Shown in pieces: positions 1 to 12,277 of a stretch of 64,000 nt of DNA (position 1 is its first letter; the number at the start of each line of letters is the position of its first letter). The position numbers were made by a program, and so were the translations under genes. The DNA is from Porodaedalea pini (lineage: Eukaryota; Basidiomycota; Agaricomycetes; Hymenochaetales; Hymenochaetaceae), in the NCBI GenBank assembly GCA_002794775.1, contig NBAY01000041.1, positions 310,001 to 374,000 of the forward strand, read 5' to 3'. The notes beneath the pieces are model-generated. The model saw only the letters and a program-made list of their open reading frames with translations, did no database searches and was not told the DNA's origin.

Positions 1-999
1 GCGCTCCGCGCGCTCCAGTTCAGCGAGTTTGCCCGTACTATCGACCTTCACACGTGCACCGAATATTTTGATTTTGTCCGTGTCCATAGCTATGCCCATG
101 TTAAGTAAATAATCACCTCAATCCAGAATTGAGCTCACAGGTGTTAGCGATGAGGATTTTGGCATTTTCGAGGCGTTTTGGGCAGTTGACGCCGATGGGC
201 TTGTCGAGTATGAACCCCTCATCGAGGTAAGAGTCAGTTAGCTTCCCACCGACTTTTTTAATGACTTGAATGTGGTCGAGATCTGTCGAGCCCTGATATC
301 CTCTGATTAGTGCGTGCTGGGTCTATGCAGACCGATTTACTTGCCTGTAACCGGAGTACGGCATCCACAGCGAAGTTCGCGAAGTAGTCCTTGTCCTGCG
401 ACAGGACTTTGGATGAAAGTGTTGTCCGTGCAATGTTGAAAAGATCTTCACGGAAAGTCGTGGGATCTGATCTGTTGCCCAAACACTCAGATTTTTATGC
501 TCACAATGTGCTTGCGCACTTACGAGTGGTCAACTGCTGCTCCTTCGAGCGCCTCCAACGCTGCCGTGCTCGCAATTCTATAGCCTTCCACAATCGTCTG
601 CGGATGAATTTTTGCCATGACCAGCTTCTCCGCTTCGCGCAGAAGCTCACTTGCAAGCACACAGACACTCGTAGTGCCGTCGCCGACCTCGTCGTCCTGC
701 ACCTTCGAGATGTTCACCAGAATCTTCGCCGCCGCATTGTCGAGCTGTATCGACTTGAGAATTGTCGCACCATCATTCGTCACGTTGATCTCGCCTGTCG
801 AGCCCGATTGTAAGATCTTATTCATGCCTTTTGGCCCGAGTGTCGATTTTACGAGGTCGCCGAGCGCGAGCGCGCCGACGAAGGACGAGAGACGCGCAGT
901 CTCTGCCTTTTCCTCAGTCGCCTGGGTAGTTGATCAGAGAGCAATCTCAACCTAGGTTCAAACTTTACGTACCTCTTCGCCAAAAATGTTTACGGACAT
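1..999 (-). CDS. CCT2: CCT2, chaperonin TCP-1 subunit beta (N-terminal part, runs off the left edge)
   Basis: This is the beta subunit of the cytosolic CCT/TRiC chaperonin, the ATP-driven ring that folds actin and tubulin. Predicted exons on the minus strand are 973-999, 524-920, 345-471, 139-292 and 1-89 (continuing outside). The protein opens MSVNIFGEE, then shows the group II chaperonin ATP-site blocks NDGATIL and GDGTTS, followed by the segments [24 protein letters not shown] and [13 protein letters not shown] that are typical of the beta subunit. The start is the first ATG before the conserved MSVNIFGEE; the first exon is only 27 bp. The intron at 293-344 begins with GC instead of GT, the only choice that keeps LRLQ joined in frame to GSTDLDHIQ. 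No disruption is seen. The last third of the gene lies outside the window. Confidence 0.95.
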
Positions 1000-3003
1000 C
1001 GTATGATAGTAGAAAGTAACGAGAAACGCAGAGTGTACGCGCAGAGGACGTGCCTGCAACGATCTTGATAAGGAAGGTTGCTCCCATGTACCAATTAACT
1101 TTCTTTAACCCATTCGGGGTCAATATCGTCAGATTCGTCACCACATCCTGCCTGGATCCTATTTTCATTTTCAGTGTCTCAACCTCAAGCAACCACATCT
1201 TGGAGGCAACAATATGCTCTACGATCCTTCTTAACTGTGAGCTCTCTGCATCTTCAATTATGAAGACGGGCAAGTCGGCCTCGATTTTTCAATCCTCGTC
1301 GCTGCTAGCTCAGAACAATATTAATACTGTGCGAGACAAACATGCCTTCATTGAGTGGGACACTTAACTGCATGCATTCGTCCTAGCTGGTACTCCAGAA
1401 CATGTCTGGAGAGGATACTGGTCAAGCTTGTTTTCACCTTCCTTCATGACCAGACTCGGACGAGCCTTTTCTCTTAGAGTTTTTCATCTCTTGGGGGACG
1501 TGGTGGTACGAGTCTAGGATATTTCGATGCTTCCAAACTCTGGTGCAGTATTTCTCGACTTTCCATTATCCCGATAACTGCTGCTTAAACTTTTTCCTGC
1601 CTCATTCCTGGGATTCTTGTAGGACTGCTTCATTTTTATTTTTATTTGCCTAACGTTCTCACCTACTGATACTTGAAATGTTTTGAACATAGTCGACTTT
1701 GATGTCCACAAAGGCTCCAGCTACGTGACGCTTTCCCGACAAAGCCAGGCAGGGGTGATATTTGCTTAGGCCCATTACATCTTACGACTGACATTTCTGC
1801 TTATACAGCATGTGAACTTCCTGATACTTTCAACCATTCAGAACTACAGATGGAATCCAAGCCTGAGACTTTGTAACTTCAGTTACCAAATATCATACGT
1901 CCTTCTTATATGCGTGTCTGTCACTGTCTTACGTTGAGATGTCTTTGCATACGCATGTCCTGCTCGCCATTTCCTCAAGAATGACCTTCACTGAACTTAA
2001 CGAAGTCATTGTAGACGCCACCGTCGTAAATGTCGCAAATGTTCATATTTGATCTGTTGGATGGCAAGCTGATCCTCCGCTGTGTCATCATTTTTTTTTA
2101 GAAGAAGAAGTATTTGCATGAGGGCATACTCGACAAACGACCAAGGGAAACAGGTATTACTCTCAGTGGCTATAGTAAATTCTGTGCCAAAACATCTCTT
2201 TCTCGCAAACGAGGATATTTGTCTACTTCAATGCTGAGGGTATGGTAGGGAATGGCTGGGGAATTAAGTTGTCTGTCATGGCCTGAGGTTTGTATTTCTC
2301 ATATTCTTCAACCAGCAAAGCAAATTCAATCATAGACAACGTATCCAGGAGCCTATCTGGCAATAAATAACCACACTGATCGAAAGCATCGATGACACAT
2401 TGATATTTAATGCATGTCAAACTTTGACATGAAATAAAGTGGTTTCCGTAAAAGTAGTACTTACTGCAAATCCGAGACAGTGCATTTCAGAGGACTGCTG
2501 AAACTACGATTAAAAATATTTTTACTTTAAACCTCAAAACAATCAAATCTTTAGAGCTTATTCCTTGTGGAGCCCTTCAATAATATGCGTGAGCAGTCTC
2601 GAGAAAGCTTGCTTCCGCAAATCGACAAGACGCGTTGTTGACTTCTATTTACGCGTTCATAAGACGGCCCAGCGAAAGTACGAAATCTGTAGTCCACAAT
2701 TTGTAGGATATATTTCATGCGTCGATTTCTCTGGCAGACACTAGAACTCTAGAAATACGGTCACTCGGAATATTCCATTATTCATTTTTCTTTAATCCTT
2801 TTTGAATTATTTGGACGGAATGTGCTGGCAACTGCGCAAAGTTACGTAAGCCATCTACAACTCAAACGTGTCGGAGTGCTACTCCAAATCTTCCATCCAT
2901 CTTTCTCGTCTTCGACTATCGCCTGCATATTCGACGAGGACGCGGACACTTGTTTCTGCTGTACTTGCTTGTTTGCATAGGGTGAGCAGCGCTCGCGTCT
3001 GAA
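1000..3003. other. Intergenic stretch between CCT2 and the mannosyltransferase
   Basis: About 2 kb separates two divergent genes. Short open frames exist here (for example minus strand 2223-2420 and 965-1273) but none shows a domain I recognise, a good splice pattern or a family motif. The stretch is A+T-richer than the flanking genes. It should contain both promoters; I see no clear promoter element. Confidence 0.5.
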
Positions 3004-6000
3004 ATGGAGAATGGCAGCTTCCGGGCGCGCAGGCCTGCGTCACCGCCGCCCGTCCAACCGCAAATACATGCACAGCGTTTCCCGTACGCGGCGAAGGAGC
3101 ATATGGATGCCGATGAGCGTAGAGCGGCAGCATCGAAGGGTGCTGGCCCGCGGCCTAGAAATTATTATCCGCCCGGAGGACTGAAGCTAACAATTGGCGA
3201 GTGGAAGCTGCTCGCATTCATTATGGTCATTGCGGCCGGCGTCCGACTCTTTAGGTTGTCGAGGCCAAATAGCGTGGTGTGAGTCCTATGTTTCCTGTGT
3301 ATGCTTGTCCTAATGGACGTTCAGCTTCGACGAGGTGCACTTTGGCAAGTTCGCATCCAAGTACATCAAAACGCAGTACTATGTCGATGTACACCCTCCT
3401 CTGGCCAAATTGCTCATCACGCTTGCTGCGTTCATATTTGGCTACAACGGCAACTTCGACTTCAAGGACATTGGCAAATACTACGAAGCCGGTGTACCGT
3501 ATGTCGCAATGCGCATGGTGCCCGCCACGCTAGGTCTCTTCCTCATCCCACTCACCTACCTTACCCTCCGTGCACTCGACTGTCGCGCGACAACCGCCCT
3601 ACTCGGCGCTCTTTTTGTCACTTTTGAGAACGGGCTCATCACCCAATCTCGGCATATCCTCCTTGACTCGCCACTCATTTTCTTCACCGCGCTCGCGACG
3701 TTCTTCTGGGTCGGCTTCTGCAACGAGGACAGACACAAGCCTTTCACGCAGCAGTGGTGGACTTGGCTCACGCTTTCTGGTCTTAGTCTCGGCGCTGTCG
3801 TCAGTTGTAAATGGGTTGGCCTATTCACCATTGCCACTGTCGGTTTCTCGACGATTGTTCAACTGTGGCGCCTCCTCGGTGACCTTCGTGTTTCGCCTCG
3901 TCTTTTCATCAAACACTTCCTTGCGCGCGCACTCTGTCTCATCGCTGTTCCGATCATTTTCTACATGGCCATGTTCGCGATTCATTTCCAAATTTTACAG
4001 AGCTCGGGTGATGGCGACGGCTTCATGAGTTCCGCGTTCCAACACACTCTCAGCGGACGCGGGATGCAGGATACCTTCGCGGACGTTGGCTACGGCTCGG
4101 AGATCACCATCCGCCATGTCAACACGCAGGGCGGCTACCTTCACTCGCACGCGCATGACTATCCCGGCGGCAGCAAGCAGCAGCAAATCACGCTCTACCC
4201 GCACCGCGACACGAACAACAACTGGCGCATTGACAATGCGACTGCCGACATTTTCGAGGAGGGTGAGACTTGGCAAACAGCTCCGCTCAAACACCTATCG
4301 GCCGGCTCCGTCATCAAGCTGCAGCACATCACGACTGGCAAGCGTCTGCATTCGCACGATGTCCGTCCCCCATTTCCGAAGTTGAGTTTCAGAATGAAGT
4401 GTCTGGTTATGGCTCCACAAACTTCGGGGGAGATGCGAACGACAACTGGGTCGTCGAGATCGAGTATGGCGCCAACGAAGACCCTGAAAGCTCGAAACGT
4501 GTGCGTACTCTGAGGACGGTGTTCAGACTCAGGCACCAGCTCCAGAACTGCTATCTGTTCTCGCACAAGGTCAAGCTTCCGGATTGGGGATGGGAGCAGC
4601 AGGAAGTGACGTGCAACAAAAATGCGAAGAAGGCCAACAGCCTTTGGTACATCGAGAGTGCGACGCATCAAAAATGTAAGTGAAATCAGCATCTATGTCT
4701 CATGCAAACGCTGAAGTGGGCCAATCGTAGTGTCCCCCGACGCGGAGAAAGTCAACTACAAACTGCCTGGTTTCTTTGGAAAGTTCTTCGAACTGCAGAA
4801 AGTGATGTGGATCACCAACGCTGGGCTCACGGACCGTCACACGTATGATTCACGCCCGAGCTCATGGCCAAGACTTCGCCGCGGTATTGTTAGTATCTGT
4901 TTTATCGTTTTCTTCGTTTCTTGGTGCTGATTACTTCCTAGAACTTCTGGGTCAAAGATCATAGTCAGATCTATCTCTTGGGCAACCCGACAGTCTGGTG
5001 GCTTAGCTCACTCGCTGTGTTCGCGTACGCGGCCGTACGGGGCATTCTCATCCTCCGACAACAGCGTGGTTTCCGGGATTTCGAGAGCAGTACGCTCTTT
5101 TTCTTCTTTCTTCCCACGTACGCGCTAATTCAAATTATTCAGCTCGAGTAAACAAGTATGATAGCATCTGCGGCTTCCTCTTCATGGGATGGGCGCTGCA
5201 CTACTTCCCTTTCTACTTGATGGCTCGTCAGCTCTTCCTGCACCACTACTTCCCTGCGCTCTGGTTCTCGATCTTGATGTGCTGTTGTGTCTTCGACCTC
5301 GTCACATCCTCCCTTCGCCCGCGCGTCCGGCTGTACATCGCCGCTGGCTTGCTCCTCGTCGCTATCTGGAGCTTCAGCTATTTCAGCCCGCTCGCGTACG
5401 GAGGGCCATGGACGCGCAGCGCATGCGAGAAAGCGCGCTGGCTCAAGACATGGGACTTTGCGTGCAACGACTTCCCAGTGGACTACTCTGGCTACGGCGG
5501 GATCGGTATTGGTAACGCGGCGAACCCCGTGACGAGCGCTGCTATCCCTGCGAGTGTCGTCGGCGGCGAGGAAGCCGGCCGTGCAGCGGTCGTTGTCGAG
5601 GGAGAGGCGGTGGGCAAGGCTCCTGCGCCGGCAAAAGACGGCGAGACGACGAAGGGTCGCGGTGCGGTAGCGGAGCCAGGGTACAACGCATTTGGGAACG
5701 TCGATGACGTGAAGGACATCAAGAGCCAAGCGCAGGTCGCGAAGGAGCAGGAACGGAGACCGGAGATCGAGAAGGAAATCAGCACGGTGATGGTTATGGA
5801 GGAGGAGGTGACGACGACGAAGGCAGAGGCAACTGTTGCCGCGAAGGAGGAGGTGCCTGGCGAGGAACCTGTTGCTGCTGTTCCCCCACCTGCTGATGCT
5901 GAGGTGAAGCCTGCGGCGGAAGATGCCGTTCCCGCGAAGGGTGCCGTTGAGGCGGCTGGTGCAGTGAACGAGCCGTTAGGCCCGCTAGAGCACGACGAGC

Positions 6001-6047
6001 AGGAGGCGGAACTTGCACGCAATGACCTCTTCGCAGACGAGGCATAG
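3004..6047 (+). CDS. Dolichyl-phosphate-mannose protein O-mannosyltransferase (PMT family), with a one-base frameshift
   Basis: An ER multi-pass enzyme that moves mannose from dolichol-phosphate to Ser/Thr of secreted proteins. Predicted exons are 3004-3278, 3325-4675, 4731-4888, 4942-5089 and 5143-6047. The luminal loop FDEVHFGKF with the catalytic Asp-Glu pair and DVHPPLAK comes just after the first membrane segment. ILLDSPL and CKWVGLF follow, then MIR repeats (LHSHAHDYPGG, CYLFSHKVKLPDWGW) and C-terminal membrane helices. Around 4367-4371 a run of five C breaks the frame: upstream reads HDVRPP, downstream ISEVEFQNEV lies one frame away. One more C would restore about 945 residues. The last 190 residues are an unusual Ala/Glu/Val-rich tail. 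Subfamily (PMT1 or PMT2 type) not settled. Either a sequencing error in a homopolymer or a recent loss of function. Confidence 0.9.
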
Positions 6048-6362
6048 TAGGCATCCGTACCTTACACTCGAAAAAATTAGCGTAAATCTCGAGATTTCAC
6101 GGACCCCCTAAACTGCTATTATGTACTGCATCCACCATCGTAATTATTTATGTCTCCTTCCTGTCGCAATCTTATCTAACCTGTGGGTTTGTTGAATCAC
6201 ATGTGTCTTTTTGGAACGCAGTATATGAGTATGAGATGTATTGCGGATAACGTGAACAGATACGTATGATGTACATTTCGATAGAGAATATAGCCACTTC
6301 TTGTCCTGCTTGTTACGACTCTCATCGTTGTTTACTACCTATTTTCCAGTGAAATGGTATAG
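6048..6362. other. Convergent 3' intergenic stretch
   Basis: A 315-bp A+T-rich stretch between the stop codons of the mannosyltransferase (plus) and the uracil phosphoribosyltransferase (minus). It presumably carries both 3' untranslated regions. No gene, repeat or clear terminator signal is visible. Confidence 0.5.
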
Positions 6363-7489
6363 TTAGGTGCAATATCTGTTGAGCAAATCAGTACCCCCAG
6401 CTTCTATAGACGGAAAGAAGAGCGTACCTCCTCTCGCCAAAGTCACCCAGGCCAGGGATAATGTAGGCCTTGTCATCGAGGCCCTTGTCGATCCATCCAG
6501 TGATAACACGCAGCTGTGGGAATTTCGTACAGAAGGTTTGAAGACCTTCTGGCGCAGAAATCTGATATTCGAATAAATTTAATTAATAAGAGCAGGTTCG
6601 GAGGGTAAGCGCAGGTCAAGAAAAGGCGTACGAGATTGACGAAGATGATGCGGTGCTCTGGGACGCCGTGGCTGAGCAGCACTTCGACTGCTTTTATAGC
6701 GGAGCCGCCCGTCGCTATGCGTGAACGCGTTAGTATTAGAATCACGTAAAAGAAAAAGAACAGCCTGGTTGCTCACCGAGCATTGGATCGAGAAGGAGGA
6801 CATAACGATTTGCTATATCTTGAGGAAGCTGGAGCAGCGTAAATGTCATATAGAGTCGGCAAGAAAGGGAGGCCGCCTGACTTTTGCGTAGAAAAGCTTT
6901 GCTTGTGCGGTCTCTTCGTCCTAAACTCAAAACACATTCAATATTACTTCTAGGTTCGGACGATAAGTATGCATACCCGTTGTATGAGAATCTTTCCTAT
7001 CCGTACACTACGACAGACTTCTCGCAGCCCGGCCTCCATGGCCTGATAGACACTGAGTACGCAAGATACGCCATAGTTCCGAGAACGGGAAGGGCACATA
7101 CCTCACCCGCACGCAGTATAGATACGCCACATATCTTGCCCTCAAATCCAACGCCGTTGTATGTTGCGCCCTGCAGAGACAGAAACAAAATAGTCAGTAA
7201 ATATAGACCGCCGGGTGCAGCCGCATAGATTCGCCGATATGACGAGAAGCCGAAAACGCACCGTGGGTGTCTCGACGGTCTTTGAAACGACGGGGAGGTG
7301 GTTGAGCCCTTCCTCGACGAGCAAGCGGATGATCCTATCTGAGTAGAAGAGGAAGTCGCCGCGCGACGTATCTTTGTCGCGGATAATGGTGTACAGCGCC
7401 TCGAGCTGCGCAGTGTGCGGGAGCGTGAAAACTGAAGGTGGGATCGCGGCGGGAACGGTCTGCGTCGTCGGAGAAGCTGTTGAGGCCAT
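6363..7489 (-). CDS. FUR1: Uracil phosphoribosyltransferase
   Basis: Pyrimidine salvage enzyme that makes UMP from uracil and PRPP in the cytosol. Eight predicted exons on the minus strand: 7262-7489, 7102-7170, 6977-7042, 6882-6920, 6777-6828, 6632-6714, 6428-6561 and 6363-6375, adding up to 227 residues, close to the yeast enzyme. Diagnostic pieces are GVGFEGKICGVSILRAGE, REVCRSVRIGKILIQR, and the PRPP loop LDPMLATGGSA followed by FVNLISAPEGL and GWIDKGLDDKAYIIPGLGDFG. The last exon is 13 bp and supplies the C-terminal YCT. The ATG at 7489 opens a Thr/Ala/Pro-rich lead of about 25 residues; the frame is open further upstream to 7618, so a longer form cannot be excluded. Divergent from the DUF6533 gene. 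Confidence 0.95.
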
Positions 7490-8124
7490 CGTTGAAAGCA
7501 CCGTCGTTGTCGTCGTCGTGAAGATAGAGTAGGACGCGAAAGCATGGCGGACATCGCGCGGTATGCACGCTTGCAATCTCCGATGATCGACGTTTCTCTC
7601 GAAACGGGCGTTTTTCAATGCGCCTTTTTCTGTTTATTTTCGAAACGGTTTCAACGAGGAAACAATACAACAACAACAACAACAACATCCTTACATTTTT
7701 CTCCATCCACACCTCAGGGTACTTGAGCTAGCCAATACGGCTCAAAAACACAGCCGGGTCTTTGCATCTCTTGCTCGCACTCATCAACAGACCAGCACAG
7801 ATGGCAACATCTGACTCCTCCGGAATTATACTCTCTTGCATGTCTGAGAGCTTGTTTCTCCGAATGCCAGTGGGACAGCTGCTCATAGCTTTACTACCAG
7901 TGAACAAGCCTTGATGATCATGATGAAAGTGGTCCTGTGGTCATCTTCTGTAAATAGCTTCGCGTCATGCGAAATCAGTCGCAAAAAAAGACTGCAATCT
8001 AATTAGTATCCTTTAATGATTGATGCTCCATTATATGACCAATATATTACGAGGTGCTGGAGCCACTACAATTTCACTTCCGAGGCCTCTTACCGCGCAG
8101 CTTCCAACCACCACCGAGTTTGAA
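7490..8124. other. Intergenic stretch between FUR1 and the DUF6533 gene
   Basis: A 635-bp stretch between divergent starts, holding both promoters. A CAA microsatellite of about seven units sits at 7667-7688. No open frame here has recognisable homology. Confidence 0.5.
7667..7688. repeat. CAA trinucleotide microsatellite
   Basis: About seven consecutive CAA units upstream of FUR1. Simple repeat; no other role visible. Confidence 0.8.
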
Positions 8125-9924
8125 ATGTCGGACCCGATAGCATCTTCCGCACAGCGTCAACAAATAATCTGCGTGAGTATACATTTCTACAGAAAAGTGT
8201 TCTAGATTCATCAGCTCATTATTGTCATGCAGTACGTTACAGGTACAAAGATTTCTCAAATCGTCAATATGTTATGCTCATGCACTTCGGTAGTCTCAAG
8301 TGTGGCACTTTTGGTAAGCAGTCAGCTTTCGTTAGAGCGCGCACGACGTGCAAGATCATTAATTTGCGTCTAGGTCTATGACTACACTGTAACTCTCTCG
8401 GCGGAGGTAGGTCGCTACTCATTGTACAAGATCTAAGACTGAACGGGTCCTGTCAGCTCGAGTTTGTCTGGCGTTCGAAATGGAACCTGGGGAAATTGCT
8501 CTTCTTCCTGACAAGATACTTGACATTTGTAGACGCTTCTTTGATGCTTTTTGTAAGCCAATATCAATCCTCTACTATACGTAATGAGTACTCAGATTTA
8601 CAGTTTTGTTCCACCATGGGATGAGTGAGGAGGTATTCTGCATAAATGTATTATGCAAGTGGTTCATTACTCACGCGTCTCTGATAACAGGCTTGCAGGA
8701 TGACATTCAGTGTCGCACTCTGTACGTAGATCACCGAGGCAAACGTCCACGCGCTAACTTGCGAATCAGTCATCATAACAGCAGGAACATTTGTCGCTCA
8801 AGGTTTGTGATCAGATGATATCTTCAGCCTAACCCGACTTGCCTCTAACCATGACTAGTTATTGTGGGAATGCGGGTCTATGCTCTGTACGGGAGACCGC
8901 GGTATATGCTTATTCTCCAGGCATCTAGTATCGTAGTAAGTGACGCTCGCATGTCTCGTAAGTCGTTTATAGGCGACACGGAATTAACCACTTTTACAGA
9001 TCAGCCTGGTTTTGGTATGCGTTGTACAAGTAAACACAGAAAGGCACGTTGAATATAAGCCCTTAAATCGTCGGTACTATCAAAGGCTTCAGATTTGCAC
9101 TCTGATCTGATCTGTCCTCCTAAAGGGTCCTCCACGAGCTTAATGGAGAAGTCTTCGCTTGTTTCGTGACTGAGAAAACCCGGGGACTGATTGAATATGG
9201 GGGACTTTTAGCCTCAGAATTAAGTGAATCATTCGCTCTTTCACTTTATTGAGGTACTCTGAACAATTAATGGGACAATCACAGTCTTTATGGTACTTGC
9301 ACTTTGGAAGGACATATCTCAATGTCAGTATCGAAATGCAATATACTTCAGTGAACGAGACACTAAATAACCCACTCTATCAGGGCACCAGAGCATCCGA
9401 TCAAGCAATCTCATCTTCATTTTTCATAGGGATGGTCTGTTACTATGTTACATAATACGATGGTTTTGCGATACCTCACGTTCTTCAATCTATACCAGGT
9501 GTTTTAGCATTTGTCTGCCTGTTTAGTGAGTCGCCAGTATTTGTGTTACCAAATTACCCTGTTTGACGTCATTCTTATTTTCAGCCCTGACAGCAGCAAA
9601 TTTTGTGCTTCCCTTTCATGTAGTGAGCGACACGTCCATAGCTGACGAACTAATGATCAGGGCTGGCTGACCTGGTTGTGTAGAACGATTATCGTCTCCT
9701 ACTTCTGGAGTAAGTGGCAAGTTACTGCTGAGCAATATAGTACCAAGTATGAACGAAAGAGGCACACGCACAAACTACAGCGTGTATTGCACTCCGTGAT
9801 CACTGCTCGAATGATACTCAATATGCGAGGGGCGCCGAGGCTCCTGGAGCACCGCGAAGATAGTGCGTTGACTTTGAGTCGGATGGAGTTTGCAAATGAT
9901 CAAGTCGAGGAATTGGACAATTAG
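8125..9924 (+). CDS. DUF6533-family membrane protein, many tiny exons
   Basis: Member of a large basidiomycete-specific family of multi-pass membrane proteins of unknown function. Six early exons fit splice rules and frame exactly: 8125-8172, 8233-8242, 8294-8313, 8374-8406, 8457-8552 and 8596-8624. Together they give the family signature: SSVALLVYDYTVTLSAE, then FVWRSKWNLGKLLFFLTRY and FVDASLMLFIYSFVPPW. Later pieces include IITAGTFVAQ and MRVYALYGRPRYMLILQ (about 8770-8940), then LTAANFVLPF near 9600 and a soluble tail with HSVITARMILNMR ending at a TAG in 9922-9924. The part between about 9050 and 9560 could not be spliced with confidence and may hold extra introns or a small insertion. 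Function unknown; name rests on the motif only. Confidence 0.75.
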
Positions 9925-10062
9925 CTCTGCGGTCGGGTCGGATAATAGATGCGATATAAGGGCAAGTTATGACGAGTAGCGGACATCGGACAGCTTGCAT
10001 TCTCATTTCATATCCTACAAACACTGGCGGACGCTCTACGAATACAGTAACGCAAATAGACA

Positions 10063-11733
10063 TTAGTCGAAATATTTTATCACTACAGAATTGTAATCCT
10101 TTGTCGCGAAGAGGATGGCCCCGCTATAGAACTCTGTGCAAAGCGCCCGCAATGCTGGATATTCGACACCCAGGTCAAGCGGCTTGAATTTCATCGTTCC
10201 TTCACGAGACAGGGTTGCCAGCACAAGCTTGTCTTCACCTTTAGCTGGCACATGGCTGCTGTGAAGAAGAACCAGAGACTGACCAGATAACGTCGGTGGG
10301 GTGAGAGTGGTGTACGAGGCGAATGTTCGATCAGAGACTTTCAAGGGCACATCATTGTTGTCGTCAAAAGAGAAGGTCTCGAGGTGCGGCAAGTCAGAAC
10401 TACCAGAAGGATCACGAGTCTTATGCAAAACAAGGCGAGCAAAGGGGGTACACCCAGAGATTGTATCCTCATACAGGACCGTGATGAATATCCTATCCCG
10501 GTCCCATTTGGCTTTCCAGTGCAGAGTGTTGATTGTCAACTGTGCTTTTCGTAGGCTGAAGGATTTGGGCTCCAGAAGTACAGAGGAGGACACGACATCA
10601 GCTAGAGATACAGTCTTCTGCGACTGACTTGCGCCCATCGCCGTGCCGAGAAGTCCAGTCAATGGTACGACGGTCAGTGACCTGTCTCCGCCGTTCACTC
10701 TACGCACGCATATCATGAAGTCGTCTGTGAGCTCTAGACAATCAATGCTGACCTTATTGTAGACGATCAGTATCCGATAAGGATAGTAACGAATTTCCAC
10801 TCACCATGGTGATCGTTAGAGACTTGTCCTCCTCTTGGAAGTATATTACCAGCGTGCCAAAGGATGACCCAAAAAATTCGTGGTACATGACGGTCACGTT
10901 TCCCCGCAGCTTGACAATAGTCGGTACCCCATACTCCCTACTCAATTGTCTGCCGGAGTGAATCTTCCGAAAGGTTGAGGTGCCGGGTGAGAATCGCATG
11001 ATGTTTGGATACCTGTTTACTGCATTAACAAAGCATAAGGATGAAAAAGTTAGCAATTGACTCACATATTTCCCATCTGATCGTCTTGAAGAAATTCGTC
11101 TATCAGTAGTAGATGCACATCTCCATTTTGTTGCATGTCAAAGTCACAATTCCATAAGAGCTTAGGCCTGTCCTCCGATGCACCTTCCGGGAGGTCAGGA
11201 TACACCCATAGGCAAGTCTTATCTCGCACAGACCAGCATTGAAGGTAGCCCGCCGGCCAGTATATCATGAGGTAATTCCCGCCCGGGAGAAGGAAGAGTT
11301 GTAACCCAAACTCTACAGGCTCTCCGAGCACCTCATCAGGGTTGGCATCTTTTAATGAAATGACAGTCTCGCGCGTTACTTTGGGAGATGTTTCGCCTTC
11401 CCATACTGAACTCCGCCTGCGGGCGTTTGTTGCAATACTACGTAGCTCTGATATACCAAATGAAGCTGGAGAGACATGCGTCGGTATACTGGGGGGCTCG
11501 TTTGGACCCAGATTCTGCAGGCACTTGAGCCAAATTGTGCGGTTTTTCGCGAGGCTGTGGAACAACCTACAGCACTAAGTATCAGTCAGTCAGCTCCGTC
11601 GAACATGAAGGTGGTAGTGGTAAACCTGTCTAACCTTCTCGAGAGACACTAGTTCTTCAGGCCCGCATTCTGCCATGATCCGCCACCAGATATCGCTGGG
11701 CACATCAGAAGCACTGAAAGTCCACCTCACCAT
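10063..11733 (-). CDS. F-box domain protein
   Basis: Likely substrate receptor of an SCF ubiquitin ligase. Four predicted exons: 11626-11733, 11066-11574, 10805-11012 and 10063-10752, giving 504 residues with no frame breaks. The first exon carries an N-terminal F-box (DVPSDIWWRIMAECGPEEL, then SLEKVRQ and LFHSLAKNRTIWLKCL). The remaining 440 residues look like a beta-rich propeller-type region (GNYLMIYWPAGYLQCWSVRDK, VHLLLIDEF) common in basidiomycete F-box proteins, but no named repeat is clear. The ATG at 11731-11733 sits in a good context (GCCATGG). Substrate unknown. Shares a 544-bp divergent region with malate dehydrogenase. Confidence 0.85.
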
Positions 11734-12277
11734 GGCGCCGCGTATACCAGATGGTTCCCGAAGATAAGAGTAGCATCACTGGCCAAGTGGGCTTGAAGAT
11801 TTATCAGCACTCTTAAACAATGCATTTGCTACATCTCGATTTGCTGATTACCATGATACTGGGTCGCAATGCTCAAAGCAAAGTTACATTTGCTGACCGG
11901 AGCCATTGATATGTAGTTGACCAAATTTGACATATAGAGATGTTTGAAGATTACACGGTTGAATGATGCCAACCTTCCAGTAGCGTTCTTCAGGTTCAAG
12001 CTGCGCGATGTTGAGTTAGGAGTTCTGGTAAAGTAATGTGTGCAAGAGCAGTGCAATGCTAACCCGGGCCCGCCACTAAATCACGCGATTAGATTGGCGA
12101 TAATTTCCCATCACGTGATGACTCATATCGCGACGCTAATGCGATCGCGTGACATGACATAATTGGAACGTGATCGGACAATACCGGAGAGCGGGAAATC
12201 CGCATAAAACCGCAGGACGCGCTTGAGAACAAGCTTTCCCCAACGCTCTTGACGACGTCCACGACCTCTTGCTCATC
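11734..12277. other. Divergent promoter region, F-box gene and MDH1
   Basis: A 544-bp stretch with no gene of its own. Near the MDH1 end it holds an inverted CCAAT-type box (ATTGG around 12093-12097), a palindromic CACGTG at 12112-12117 and an ATGACTCAT at 12118-12126. Confidence 0.5.
12112..12126. promoter_or_regulatory. Abutting CACGTG E-box and ATGACTCAT (AP-1/Gcn4-type) site
   Basis: The two palindromes lie side by side, about 150 bp upstream of the MDH1 start codon. CACGTG is the usual core for bHLH factors; ATGACTCAT is the perfect bZIP (Gcn4/AP-1) palindrome. Use of these sites is inferred from sequence alone. Confidence 0.4.

Noticed and set aside
965..1273. 102-codon minus-strand frame upstream of CCT2
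   Set aside because: Overlaps the CCT2 5' end, no recognisable domain, no splice support.
2223..2420. 65-codon minus-strand frame (MTCIKYQCVIDAFDQ..)
   Set aside because: Looks somewhat protein-like but is short, isolated and without a known family; could be a transposon relic. Not enough to call.
5492..6022. Long minus-strand frame opposite the mannosyltransferase tail
   Set aside because: Ser/Ala/Thr-rich shadow of a G+C-rich, low-complexity coding tail on the other strand.
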